From assembly GCA_024280855.1 (NCBI GenBank), contig JAJRPG010000084.1:1-64000 (forward strand): a stretch of DNA of 64,000 nt, written 5' to 3'. The first letter of the stretch is position 1, and each line of letters starts with the position of its first letter. Origin of the DNA: Planctomycetota bacterium. Lineage in GTDB: Bacteria; Planctomycetota; Phycisphaerae; UBA1845. Shown one piece after another: positions 26,827 through 34,744 of the stretch. The position numbers were made by a program, and so were the translations under genes. A model generated the notes under the pieces. That model was not told the DNA's origin. It saw only the letters and a program-made list of their open reading frames with translations, and searched no databases.

Positions 26827-28319
26827 GCTTCGTCCTCCTCCGCGGAAAACACTGGGAGTTCGACTTTGAAGCGACTCCCCTGATTGAGGCCATCGCTCTG
26901 GGCCGTGATCCTGCCACCGTGTGATTCAACAATGGCGTGCGTGATTGAAAGGCCCAGCCCGAAACCGCGCCTCTTGGATCCAGTTCGTTGCGTGAAGAAT
27001 GGATCGAATACATGCTCTCGTGTCTCGTGTGTCATTCCGTGGCCGTTGTCCGAGACGATAAGCTCTATGGTGCCGTTGTGCCGCTTACCCTTGAGCTGTA
27101 CTTCGCCCACATCAGGCTCCACGGCTTCCAAGGCGTTGACGGTAAGATTGAGTATAACCTGCCTGAGTTCCGTTTCATTGCCCAAGACATTCGAGCCGGG
27201 AGCGAATTCGACGGTGACTTTTCGATCGCGGTACTGCTTCAACGATCGCAGCATCGTTGCGACATCGTCCACGATCTGATCGAGGGGGACTCGCGTGCGT
27301 TCGGCGTCTCCACCGGAGGACAAGGACAACAGCTTTTCGATGATACCCTTACAACGGAAGGATTCGTCGCGGATGATGCGGAGCGCTTGTTCAGTGGCCT
27401 CTTGTTCGCGTGCATCCGTCGGCTTTCGAATCCGCCGCAGCGTGAGTTCGGCGTGCCCAGAGATGATGCTGAGCGGGTTGTTGATTTCGTGCGCGACGCC
27501 GGCCGCTAAGTAGCCAATGCCTGCGAGGCGCTCAGAACGAACGAGTTCTCGACTCTTTTCACGAACACGGCGTTCCAAATCGTGATAAAGCTCGTCAAGT
27601 TCCGCCGCCATCTGATTGAAGTCTCGGGCGAGCTGCCCAAACTCATCATCATTGGTTTGCGGGAGGCGCTTGTCGAACCGCCCCGATGCCAGCATCCTCA
27701 CCGTGTCACGAAGGCGTCGTATCGGCACTACCACGCTCCGGTATAACGCGATGTTGACCAGCACGGTCGTCAGAATCATAGCACACGAGACGAGGACTAA
27801 CACGATCAACGTTACCTGGAGCGTTCGGCTCGATGCGCGATGCGAAAGAGCTATCGTCTCGTCCATTTCGTTTGCCAGGTGCTTGAGTTGAGCCTGTGCC
27901 GCCTTGAGACCGGCGAGAGCGGCGGCTACCTCCACTTCACCGGTTTGCGTCGTTAGCGAGGCCGCCACTTTGCGTACATTCGACTCCAGCGCTTGTAGAT
28001 ACCTTCCCTCTTCCTCCTCGTGAGGAGCGATATCCCTGTGCTGCTGATCCTGGAAACCAAGGAGATTCCGCAATACGCGTACCGCTTCTAATAGTTCGGC
28101 ATTTGCACCTTCCGGGGTCGCTCCGGCTTCGACCATGCCCCGTGCTGCCATGAGATGTTCGTCAAGGTTCAGGATCATGCGCAGCTCAGCGTACTCGTCG
28201 CCCGCAATCCGCACCGACTTCCGCGCCGCTAGCAAGCCCCATGCGGCGGATACGGCAACGATGACGAGCGCCGTTGTTAGAACACAGGTTTTGAGCGTGA
28301 TCCTCTTCGCAAGGGTCAT
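26823..28319 (-). CDS. Membrane histidine kinase (HAMP, HisKA, HATPase)
   Basis: A 498-residue sensor kinase. The ATG at 28319 has GGAGG five bases upstream; an earlier in-frame start lacks one. The layout is an N-terminal membrane helix (TLKTCVLTTALVIVAVSAAWGLL), a helical periplasmic sensor of about 130 residues, and a second helix (VTLIVLVLVSCAMILTTVLVNIAL). Next come a HAMP domain, HisKA with the phospho-His in 'GYLAAGVAHEINNPLSIISG' (about residue 277), and an ATPase domain with N box 'QVILNLTVNALEAV', 'DNGHGM' and 'GFGLGLSI'. The HEINNPL motif and lack of PAS resemble NtrB/ZraS-type kinases. It pairs with the Fis-type regulator at 26203. Confidence 0.92.
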   Translation of the reverse strand: MTLAKRITLKTCVLTTALVIVAVSAAWGLLAARKSVRIAGDEYAELRMILNLDEHLMAARGMVEAGATPEGANAELLEAVRVLRNLLGFQDQQHRDIAPHEEEEGRYLQALESNVRKVAASLTTQTGEVEVAAALAGLKAAQAQLKHLANEMDETIALSHRASSRTLQVTLIVLVLVSCAMILTTVLVNIALYRSVVVPIRRLRDTVRMLASGRFDKRLPQTNDDEFGQLARDFNQMAAELDELYHDLERRVREKSRELVRSERLAGIGYLAAGVAHEINNPLSIISGHAELTLRRIRKPTDAREQEATEQALRIIRDESFRCKGIIEKLLSLSSGGDAERTRVPLDQIVDDVATMLRSLKQYRDRKVTVEFAPGSNVLGNETELRQVILNLTVNALEAVEPDVGEVQLKGKRHNGTIELIVSDNGHGMTHETREHVFDPFFTQRTGSKRRGFGLGLSITHAIVESHGGRITAQSDGLNQGSRFKVELPVFSAEEDEA

Positions 28320-28517
28320 AGGTGCCTCCGTTGGTTTCGCGCCTGCATCATAACGCACCCGGTCCGATGGAGGTAGTTGACTGCAAAACTTGCAGCTTTG
28401 GTGTGGTGAAACGGTTTTGGTGTAACGTGGGAGCGGCTCCTGAGAACGGCCGCGGCTAGCGGAACTGGGCGAGCTTCGGGTGGACGAGCCGGCGGAGCTA
28501 ATTGGCGGTAACTATAG

Positions 28518-29021
28518 ATGCAAACAATGCGGTTTCTACACACTTCCATTCCGGTTCGAGACCCAAAGCGAGTCGCACGAGCGCTTGCCGAACTCGTCGA
28601 AGGCGCGACGTTTGATTTTCTCCACCCTGGCTGCTATTTCGTGACGTTCGGCGAACCCGGATCGCTGATCGAGCTTTACCGAAAGGAGATAGAACTCCAC
28701 CCTGGTGCGCCCGAAAAACCGTGCGAGATGTTGGACAGCGATTCGCACGCAAGATTCACCGGATCGCACACGGCCATCCAAGTATCCGCCAGCGCCGATC
28801 GTGTGTTGGAGATCGCTCGCGATTTCGGATGGCGTGCCGAAGTCCATCGAAGGCGCGTCTTTCGCGTGATCGAAGTCTGGATCGAAAACGAATACCTACT
28901 CGAAGTGTTTCCGCCCGAATTCGCAGCCGAATACTTGGCAGCATGTAAACTCGTATCCTCCTCCGCGCCGCAAAGCGACGCCAACCAGAGATTGGAACGT
29001 ACCCATGAGACGCAAGAATAA
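28518..29021 (+). CDS. VOC (glyoxalase/dioxygenase-fold)-like protein
   Basis: A 167-residue protein whose pattern of beta strands and helices ('FLHTSIPVRDPKRVARALAELV', 'GCYFVTFGEPGSLIELYRK', 'HTAIQVSASADRVLEIARDFGWRAEV', 'VIEVWIENEYLLEVFPPEF') resembles two beta-alpha-beta-beta-beta units of the vicinal-oxygen-chelate fold. Candidate metal residues are His8, Glu near 'LIELY', His at 'SHTAI' and Glu in 'LLEVF'. The substrate is unknown. The ribosome-binding site is weak. It is probably the first gene of the radical-SAM operon: its end overlaps the 44-codon ORF that overlaps the radical SAM start. Confidence 0.6.
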   Translation: MQTMRFLHTSIPVRDPKRVARALAELVEGATFDFLHPGCYFVTFGEPGSLIELYRKEIELHPGAPEKPCEMLDSDSHARFTGSHTAIQVSASADRVLEIARDFGWRAEVHRRRVFRVIEVWIENEYLLEVFPPEFAAEYLAACKLVSSSAPQSDANQRLERTHETQE

Positions 29022-29139
29022 GACGGCCAGGTCATCTTTTTCCCGACAACATGCACGCGAACAAATTTCGCTGGTCATCGCCTGCCTGCCAAGTCTCGAC
29101 ATGTACGCCGCCCACGATGGGCCGGAGGGTAAAGAATGA
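29005..29139 (+). CDS. 44-residue overlapping small ORF, possible peptide
   Basis: An ATG at 29005 inside the end of the VOC-like gene opens a frame of 44 residues (MRRKNKTARSSFSRQHAREQ, then a hydrophobic 'SLVIACLPSLDMY', ending DGPEGKE). It stops at TGA 29137-29139, overlapping the radical SAM start (ATGATG). It therefore bridges the gap between the two genes with overlaps at both ends. It could be a small peptide, for example a substrate of the radical SAM enzyme, or merely a translational-coupling leader or chance. No homologue is recognised. Confidence 0.3.
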   Translation: MRRKNKTARSSFSRQHAREQISLVIACLPSLDMYAAHDGPEGKE

Positions 29140-31415
29140 TGCACCGCGCATACGAAGACATTTCGCTCACGATGTATCCGCAAGGTCATGCGCGAAGACC
29201 AGAAGCGATGGATGTCCTCGTGCGCTCAGTACTCGACAGTCAGCCTATGCGGGCGCTGCGTTTCGTTTTCGACCGCAAAGGACTAAGCGTTGAACCGCAA
29301 CCGATCGTATGCAAAGACCTCTCCGATTCTCTGGTACGATTGATGTTCCCTGTAACGGGTGGCCCCATCGTCGATGGTGCGGTCGTGTCGGTGGTTTGCC
29401 TGTTTGATTGGGGGAAAGATCAAACACTGTACGCACACCCGATGCACGCTGGTCCCGGCGTCAACCCGCTGGTTCGACATCTCGACGGACCGATGGCCTC
29501 ACCCAAACCCCAGGCTGACGCCGACGGCGATCGCGCCAACCTGCGGATAGCCCAACACAAGCAGGCACTCTGGGATCGATTCGTTGAAGAACTCCCTCTC
29601 TTTGGCGAACAAGAGGCGGGTCGGCGATGGCGCGAAGGCTACTACTGGGCGTTGAAACGTCTCTACTTCTGCTGCGGTTGCAGCCAGTGCAAATGGGGCA
29701 GTCCCTTTTTCGACGGCCCGGATCCATCCTTGCCACGCAAGGCGGTTGTTTCAACATTTTCACATCAAGGCTCGCCGCTCAACACCGAGTACGCTGCAAT
29801 CGTTTCGGACATTCTCTCCAGCGATGAGTGGCGGACCGAAGTAGCTTACGCACAGCGCGGAGGGTTCGGCGTCAACGAGCAGCCCTGTCTGGTCAAGGTT
29901 TTGGACGGCGACTTCATCCAGGTCATTTTTCCAACGAACCTATCTTTGGTGCAGGCCGGAGCACTCGTCGCAGTTGCGTTTACTTATCATGTGCCATCGC
30001 GAAGTGTGGCGATCGCACACTGCCTCTGCGCCGGTCCCGAATCGGAAATACAATTCCTGAAGGGCGATGTAGCTTTTGGCTTGCCGCGTCCGCAACCGGG
30101 AAAGGCCGGTGAAGACGCGAGAGCCACGTACCGTTCGTGGCGACGCAACGCTTGGTCACAATTCTGGTTGAACGAGCTTGAGAACGGGATCGCAGTGGCG
30201 AGCAAAAAGTGGCTGAAGGAATTCTGGAATGCACTGGGGGCGCTGTTCGGTGGCAACGATATTTCCTGCGTAACAGAACACAGGCAACTGCCAACCGCCC
30301 TCGATGAATCACGGTTAGCTGGTGCAGCTCGCGGCGAATCGATACTCCCGTACCACGCGCTTGAGAACACTGGCGGACGGTGCTTTGCCGGGCACGCGAT
30401 GAATCGTCGGCCCAAAGAACTTCGCGCCCTAGCTCTATCTACCCTCATGGTCAACATGGGGCATCGCTGCAATCAGGCTTGCCACCATTGCCATGTCAAT
30501 GCAGGCCCCAATCGAACCGAGGAAATGACTCGAGAGACCGTGGACCTCGTGCTTGACGCGCTGCGTCGCTTCGACATTGAGACGCTTGACATTACTGGCG
30601 GCGCTCCAGAGATGAATCCTCATTTTCGATACCTGGCGCGCGAGGCATCTCGACTGGGCTGTCGAGTTGTTGATCGGTGCAATTTGACGATCTTCTTCGA
30701 GCCGGGTTACGAAGACCTGCCCGAGTTTCTGGCTGAACACGGTATCCAGATCACTGCCTCGCTGCCATCCTACGAAGCGGACATCGCTGATCGTCAACGG
30801 GGAGTAGGAACCTTCGCCAAAAGTATCGCCTCGTTGCAGAAACTCAACGAACTGGGGTATGCCATGCCTGACATGGGGTTGACACTGAACCTAGTGCATA
30901 ACCCTGCCGGGATTGATCTCGGTGCCCCGCAGCACGATTTGGAGCAACATTACAAACGTGAATTATTCAATCGCTTTGGGGTCCGTTTTGACCGGCTTTT
31001 TGCCATGAACAACATGCCCATCAACCGCTTTGAAAAAGACTTGAAACGCGAAGGGCATTGGTCAGTGTATATGGATCGATTGGTTGGCGCGTTCAATCCA
31101 GACACCGTGGACGGCTTGATGTGCCGGCGTACGCTATCGGTGGGGTACGATGGACGTCTTTATGACTGCGATTTCAATCAGGTCATGGACATCCCACTCG
31201 CATCTGGCCTACCCGCTCACATCCGTGATCTTGACGCTTCGCTACTTCACCATAGGGCGATCAACACGGCTGCCCACTGCTTCGGCTGCACGGCCGGGGC
31301 CGGTTCATCATGCAATGGTGCCCTGGTCGCCTTTTCTCGCGATGTGGGAGTAGCCGATAACGGAAACGGACGGAATCTCATGGCACTAACACGCGAGACA
31401 ACACATGACATCTAG
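29136..31415 (+). CDS. Radical SAM enzyme, ArsS/DUF3641-like, with duplicated N-terminal extension
   Basis: A 759-residue protein. The C-terminal about 330 residues match the ArsS (arsenosugar-biosynthesis) radical SAM family: Cys445-x3-Cys449-x2-Cys452 (CNQACHHC), 'LDITGGAPEMNPHFRYLA', 'RCNLTIFFEPGYEDLPEFL', 'NNMPINRF', 'MCRRTLSVGYDGRLYDCDFNQVMDIPL' and a Cys-rich end (HCFGCTAGAGSSCNG). The N-terminal about 400 residues are absent from normal ArsS proteins (about 320 residues). They hold two similar units: 'LSDSLVRLMFPVTGGPIVDGAVVSV' with 'CAGPE/HAGPG'-type strands, each followed by a Trp-rich helix bundle ('WRRNAWSQFWLNEL'). Unit 1 ends with CCGCSQC, a possible metal site. The start has GGAGG upstream. 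It heads an overlapping operon of lipid-type enzymes; no arsM lies nearby, so an arsenic substrate is not assured. Confidence 0.82.
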   Translation: MMHRAYEDISLTMYPQGHARRPEAMDVLVRSVLDSQPMRALRFVFDRKGLSVEPQPIVCKDLSDSLVRLMFPVTGGPIVDGAVVSVVCLFDWGKDQTLYAHPMHAGPGVNPLVRHLDGPMASPKPQADADGDRANLRIAQHKQALWDRFVEELPLFGEQEAGRRWREGYYWALKRLYFCCGCSQCKWGSPFFDGPDPSLPRKAVVSTFSHQGSPLNTEYAAIVSDILSSDEWRTEVAYAQRGGFGVNEQPCLVKVLDGDFIQVIFPTNLSLVQAGALVAVAFTYHVPSRSVAIAHCLCAGPESEIQFLKGDVAFGLPRPQPGKAGEDARATYRSWRRNAWSQFWLNELENGIAVASKKWLKEFWNALGALFGGNDISCVTEHRQLPTALDESRLAGAARGESILPYHALENTGGRCFAGHAMNRRPKELRALALSTLMVNMGHRCNQACHHCHVNAGPNRTEEMTRETVDLVLDALRRFDIETLDITGGAPEMNPHFRYLAREASRLGCRVVDRCNLTIFFEPGYEDLPEFLAEHGIQITASLPSYEADIADRQRGVGTFAKSIASLQKLNELGYAMPDMGLTLNLVHNPAGIDLGAPQHDLEQHYKRELFNRFGVRFDRLFAMNNMPINRFEKDLKREGHWSVYMDRLVGAFNPDTVDGLMCRRTLSVGYDGRLYDCDFNQVMDIPLASGLPAHIRDLDASLLHHRAINTAAHCFGCTAGAGSSCNGALVAFSRDVGVADNGNGRNLMALTRETTHDI

Positions 31416-32943
31416 GCCAATCGAAGTGTTCCTAACAGGGGCGACCGGATTTCTTGGACATTACGTGCTTGCAGAACTGCTCGCGCATCCGCACATCCGC
31501 TGCCGCGTATTGCTTCGGCCTCCGATCTCCAAGAGTTCAGCGCGGCTTGGCCAGCTACTCGCGGAAATTGGCTTCAACCTCCCGGCGCTTATCGCTAAAG
31601 GGCGTGTCCTACTCGTCGAGGGAGAATTGCCGGGCTCAATCAACTCAGAGGATATTAGCGGCGTTGACATGGTGCTGCACGCTGCGGGGAATACGACCTT
31701 CCATGCCAACGGTTCGGGCGAGCCAGCCAAGACAAACATCGATGGCACACGTGCGATATTATCGCTGGCCACTAAGGCGAAAATTCGTCGATTTTCTTTT
31801 GTCAGCACAGCCTATGTGTGCGGCGAGCAAATCGGCCATCAGTCGGAAGTGATCTTCGAGGCTATTCCGCCGATTCGCAATGAGTACGAACGTTCGAAGT
31901 GGGAAGCAGAGCGGCTGGTTTGGGCTTGGGGCGAAGACAACGGAATAGTAACGATATGCAGGCCGTCGATTCTGTTTGGTGACAGCCGGACAGGGCGTGC
32001 CAGCGCCATGAAGGGATTGTATCTTGTTGCCAGAGCCACCGAGATACTTGCTCGCGCCATGGATGGCAATCACAGGGTTGACCGCCATCAGATACCATTC
32101 CGAATTCTTGGGCTCCCCCATGCCACCTGCAATGTTGTACCCGTTGATTGGGCCGCCCGGCAGATCGCCAATATCAGCCTGGAGCCAACTACTGAATCCT
32201 CGGTGCATCACGTCACCAACCCCGACCCGCCCACGCATCAGGAAGTCAAACGGTGGCTGGAGCAATACTTCGACATCGCTGGCGGGCGATTCAGCAATAC
32301 GACGTGGCCGCTTGCGGATGCCAACCATTATGAAGACCTATTTTACTCGCTGGGAAACATCTGCCTTGATTACTTTCGTGACGGTCTGACGTTTGAGTCT
32401 AGGCGTGCGCTGGACACGCACTCGGGACGACGATTGATTGACGGCGCAGCATTTGCTGCGTGTATAAAGTACGCCCAAGCAACCAACTGGTGTCGGGCAC
32501 CTAGCGAAGCCCACGATCTCCAGCCACCTGCCGAAGGTTTCAATCCAACATGGTACTTCGAGAGTTTTTTGCCCGAGGCCGTCCCCCATTCTGTGATTGC
32601 GAAGGTCGAAGAGTTGACCGCAGTCGTACAGTATACGATCACTGGTCGTGTCGGGGGAAGTTGGATCAGCCGTTTTGAGCGCGGCCGGCTAACGGAAACC
32701 CACGCTGCCCCGTCGCCGCTGATACCGGAGTTTGAATATCGCTTGTCGTATGAGGATTTGGATGATGTCGTGTCCTGTCGCAAACCGTTGCAAGATGTGT
32801 TTTTCCACGGCAGCGCTGAAATGTTTGGAGATGTGGAGCGGGCGCTAAAAATGGTCCCCATCATCGGCGAATTCCTCAAAGAATTCCCCGTGATCGATAA
32901 CGAATGTCCAAGAGTGATTAGTCGCAATGGTGTGTCATGTTGA
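31405..32943 (+). CDS. NAD(P)-dependent fatty-acyl/thioester reductase fused to SCP2-like lipid-binding domain
   Basis: A 512-residue extended-SDR protein of the thioester-reductase/male-sterility type. The nucleotide motif TGATGFLG is at 11-18. 'HAAGNTTFH' and 'SFVSTAYVCGE' provide the catalytic Ser/Thr, and Tyr161 and Lys165 (YERSK) complete the YxxxK pair. These enzymes reduce carrier- or CoA-bound acyl groups to aldehyde or alcohol. The last about 115 residues ('VQYTITGRVGGSWISRFERG...LSYEDLDDVVSCRKPLQDVFFHGSAEMFGDVERALKM') look like a sterol-carrier-protein-2 domain that cradles lipids. I do not recall this fusion as common. It overlaps the radical SAM gene by 11 bases and the hydrolase by 7. 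Confidence 0.82.
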   Translation: MTSRPIEVFLTGATGFLGHYVLAELLAHPHIRCRVLLRPPISKSSARLGQLLAEIGFNLPALIAKGRVLLVEGELPGSINSEDISGVDMVLHAAGNTTFHANGSGEPAKTNIDGTRAILSLATKAKIRRFSFVSTAYVCGEQIGHQSEVIFEAIPPIRNEYERSKWEAERLVWAWGEDNGIVTICRPSILFGDSRTGRASAMKGLYLVARATEILARAMDGNHRVDRHQIPFRILGLPHATCNVVPVDWAARQIANISLEPTTESSVHHVTNPDPPTHQEVKRWLEQYFDIAGGRFSNTTWPLADANHYEDLFYSLGNICLDYFRDGLTFESRRALDTHSGRRLIDGAAFAACIKYAQATNWCRAPSEAHDLQPPAEGFNPTWYFESFLPEAVPHSVIAKVEELTAVVQYTITGRVGGSWISRFERGRLTETHAAPSPLIPEFEYRLSYEDLDDVVSCRKPLQDVFFHGSAEMFGDVERALKMVPIIGEFLKEFPVIDNECPRVISRNGVSC

Positions 32944-33656
32944 CCGCAACAGGATTTGTTGAAGAAAACGTGCGCATCCAAGGGTGCGGACGAATGCTGA
33001 CAGGCCTCCTAGCCTATCCCGACGATGGCGCTGATTGCAGTGTGTTGATCGCAGGGCCGCACCCGTTTCTCGGCGGAGATATGCGCAACAACGTCGTGAG
33101 TTCGTTATCGAAAGCGTTGGCGTCACGAGGTGCGGTGACGCTAGCGTTTGACTACGGCGGTGTCGGAACAAGCGAAGGCGGGCCTGCGGATTGGCCTAGT
33201 GTGATGTCGACGTTTTGGACGAAAGGCTCTTTCAATGAGGAACACGATTGGGCGGACGATGCCGGGTCGGCTATCGCGGCACTGTGGCAATGGTGCGATT
33301 TCCCTCCGGTGTTGATTGGGTACAGCTTCGGGTGTTGGACGGTCGTAAAGAATCTGCGAAGATCAGGCGCTAAGGCGATCGTCCTGATTTCCCCCAATCC
33401 CAAGCAGCACCTTTTCGAGGAATTGTCAGAATGCCCGGTGCCGCTACTCATGCTCCATAGCGACAACGACTTCACTTGCGGCTGTTCCGAATTGATGGCG
33501 TGGTATGAGTCGATTCGTGAACCCAAGCGGAGAATCCAGTTGCCTGCCGGTGAGCATTTCTTCCGAGGCCTCGAAACGGAAGTAGCGACGACGGTTCTGG
33601 AGTTTTTGCAACACCATGAGGTGTTGGGACGGGAGCAAGGTGAAAGTATCCACTGA
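32937..33656 (+). CDS. Alpha/beta hydrolase (acyl-thioesterase or acyltransferase type)
   Basis: A 239-residue alpha/beta hydrolase. 'SVLIAGPHPFLGGDMRNNVV' provides the oxyanion region, GYSFG holds nucleophile Ser130, Asp in 'LLMLHSDNDFTC' is the acid, and His in 'PAGEHFFRG' completes the triad. The overall pattern fits dienelactone-hydrolase/YqiA-type serine hydrolases. Between a fatty-acyl reductase and a LuxE/PaaK-like ligase it sits where LuxD (an acyl-ACP thioesterase/transferase) sits in the lux operon, so release or transfer of an acyl group is a reasonable guess. It overlaps both neighbours, showing translational coupling. Confidence 0.85.
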   Translation: MLTATGFVEENVRIQGCGRMLTGLLAYPDDGADCSVLIAGPHPFLGGDMRNNVVSSLSKALASRGAVTLAFDYGGVGTSEGGPADWPSVMSTFWTKGSFNEEHDWADDAGSAIAALWQWCDFPPVLIGYSFGCWTVVKNLRRSGAKAIVLISPNPKQHLFEELSECPVPLLMLHSDNDFTCGCSELMAWYESIREPKRRIQLPAGEHFFRGLETEVATTVLEFLQHHEVLGREQGESIH

Positions 33657-34728
33657 CGATATCGCGATCGAGGCGCGGCTCCGCGACGTTCTTGCGATCC
33701 ACTTCGATCCGGAACAAGGCAGTCCGTACTGGCTTGACCGCGCCAAGGAACTCGGGTTCGATCCGCGCAACGAGATCATGTGCGTCGCTGATCTCGCCCG
33801 GTTTCCCATGATGGATCCGACGGATCTCGCAAAATACGAGCTTGCTGATTTTCTTCCACGCCCGCTATTGGGTCGCAAAGGCGAGTTGATTATCGCACAG
33901 ACCGGAGGCACGCTAGGCCAGCCAGCCTGGACGGCATATATGGAGAACGAATTCCGGGAGGCTTTTGTCGATCCTTTCGTTATAGCTGCCAAGCACATTG
34001 ATTTCCCAATGTGTGGAACCTGGCTTTATGTAGGGCCGTCCGGGCCGCACATCATCCACCGGGCTGCGGACGCCATTGCTCGCACAACGGGTTCGATGAC
34101 TCCGTTCAGCGTCGATTTCGACCCACGATGGGCGAACAAACTGGCGTCTGGTAGCTTTGCTTCCAAGCGATACCTCCAACACATCGTCGATCAAGCCCTT
34201 GCGATACTGAATTCCCAAACGATAACAGTGCTCTTCTCAACACCTGTCGTAATCCGCGCTCTTGCCGACTCAATGCGTTCCAAGCAACGTGAGAACATTT
34301 ACGGCGTTCATTATGGCGGCATGGCCATCGAATCGAGCGAAATGAAGGCCCTCCAAACAGAAGCATTCCCGAACGCGGTCCACCTGTCCGGGTATGGCAA
34401 CACACTATTCGGATGCTGCCTCGAACTGGACATGGCCGTGGGTCGAGAGCTGATCTACTACCCATATGGAGACAGGGTTCTCCTCGGAGTGGTTGATGAA
34501 CAAGGCGAACAAGTGGATCGACCTATGTACAACCGGGCTGGAGCGGAAGGCCCTTTGGTGTTTTCAAGGTTGGATGAGACGGTTCTATTGATAAACGTTC
34601 TTGAAAGAGATTGTGTGAGGCTCTGCGACCCGCCGGCAAATGCTCCATCAGGGTTTGGGCTAATGGGCGTCGGCTCACCAACGCCGCGGGTCGAGCACCG
34701 AGAAGTCGCTTCGGTTTCTCTCTACTAA
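33616..34728 (+). CDS. LuxE/PaaK-like adenylate-forming acyl ligase
   Basis: A 370-residue protein of the phenylacetate-CoA-ligase/LuxE (acyl-protein synthetase) branch of the ANL superfamily. Visible are 'LARFPMMDPTDLAKY' (PaaK-like N-terminus), the phosphate-loop motif 'IIAQTGGTLGQPAWTAY', a hydrophobic pocket region 'VLFSTPVVIRALADSM', and 'VHLSGYGNTLFGCCLE' in place of the usual 'YGxTE'. The C-terminal small domain is short, as in LuxE. It is expected to activate a carboxylic acid as adenylate and load it on a thiol for the upstream reductase. The start is uncertain: ATG 33616, or GTG 33640 with a closer GGGAG. It overlaps the hydrolase gene. Confidence 0.78.
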   Translation: MRCWDGSKVKVSTDDIAIEARLRDVLAIHFDPEQGSPYWLDRAKELGFDPRNEIMCVADLARFPMMDPTDLAKYELADFLPRPLLGRKGELIIAQTGGTLGQPAWTAYMENEFREAFVDPFVIAAKHIDFPMCGTWLYVGPSGPHIIHRAADAIARTTGSMTPFSVDFDPRWANKLASGSFASKRYLQHIVDQALAILNSQTITVLFSTPVVIRALADSMRSKQRENIYGVHYGGMAIESSEMKALQTEAFPNAVHLSGYGNTLFGCCLELDMAVGRELIYYPYGDRVLLGVVDEQGEQVDRPMYNRAGAEGPLVFSRLDETVLLINVLERDCVRLCDPPANAPSGFGLMGVGSPTPRVEHREVASVSLY

Positions 34729-34744
34729 AGGTGAAGTATTACCT

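Noticed and set aside
29136-31415. Calling the radical SAM gene arsS outright
   Set aside because: The core matches, but the 400-residue extension and the absence of arsM or other arsenic genes make the substrate uncertain.
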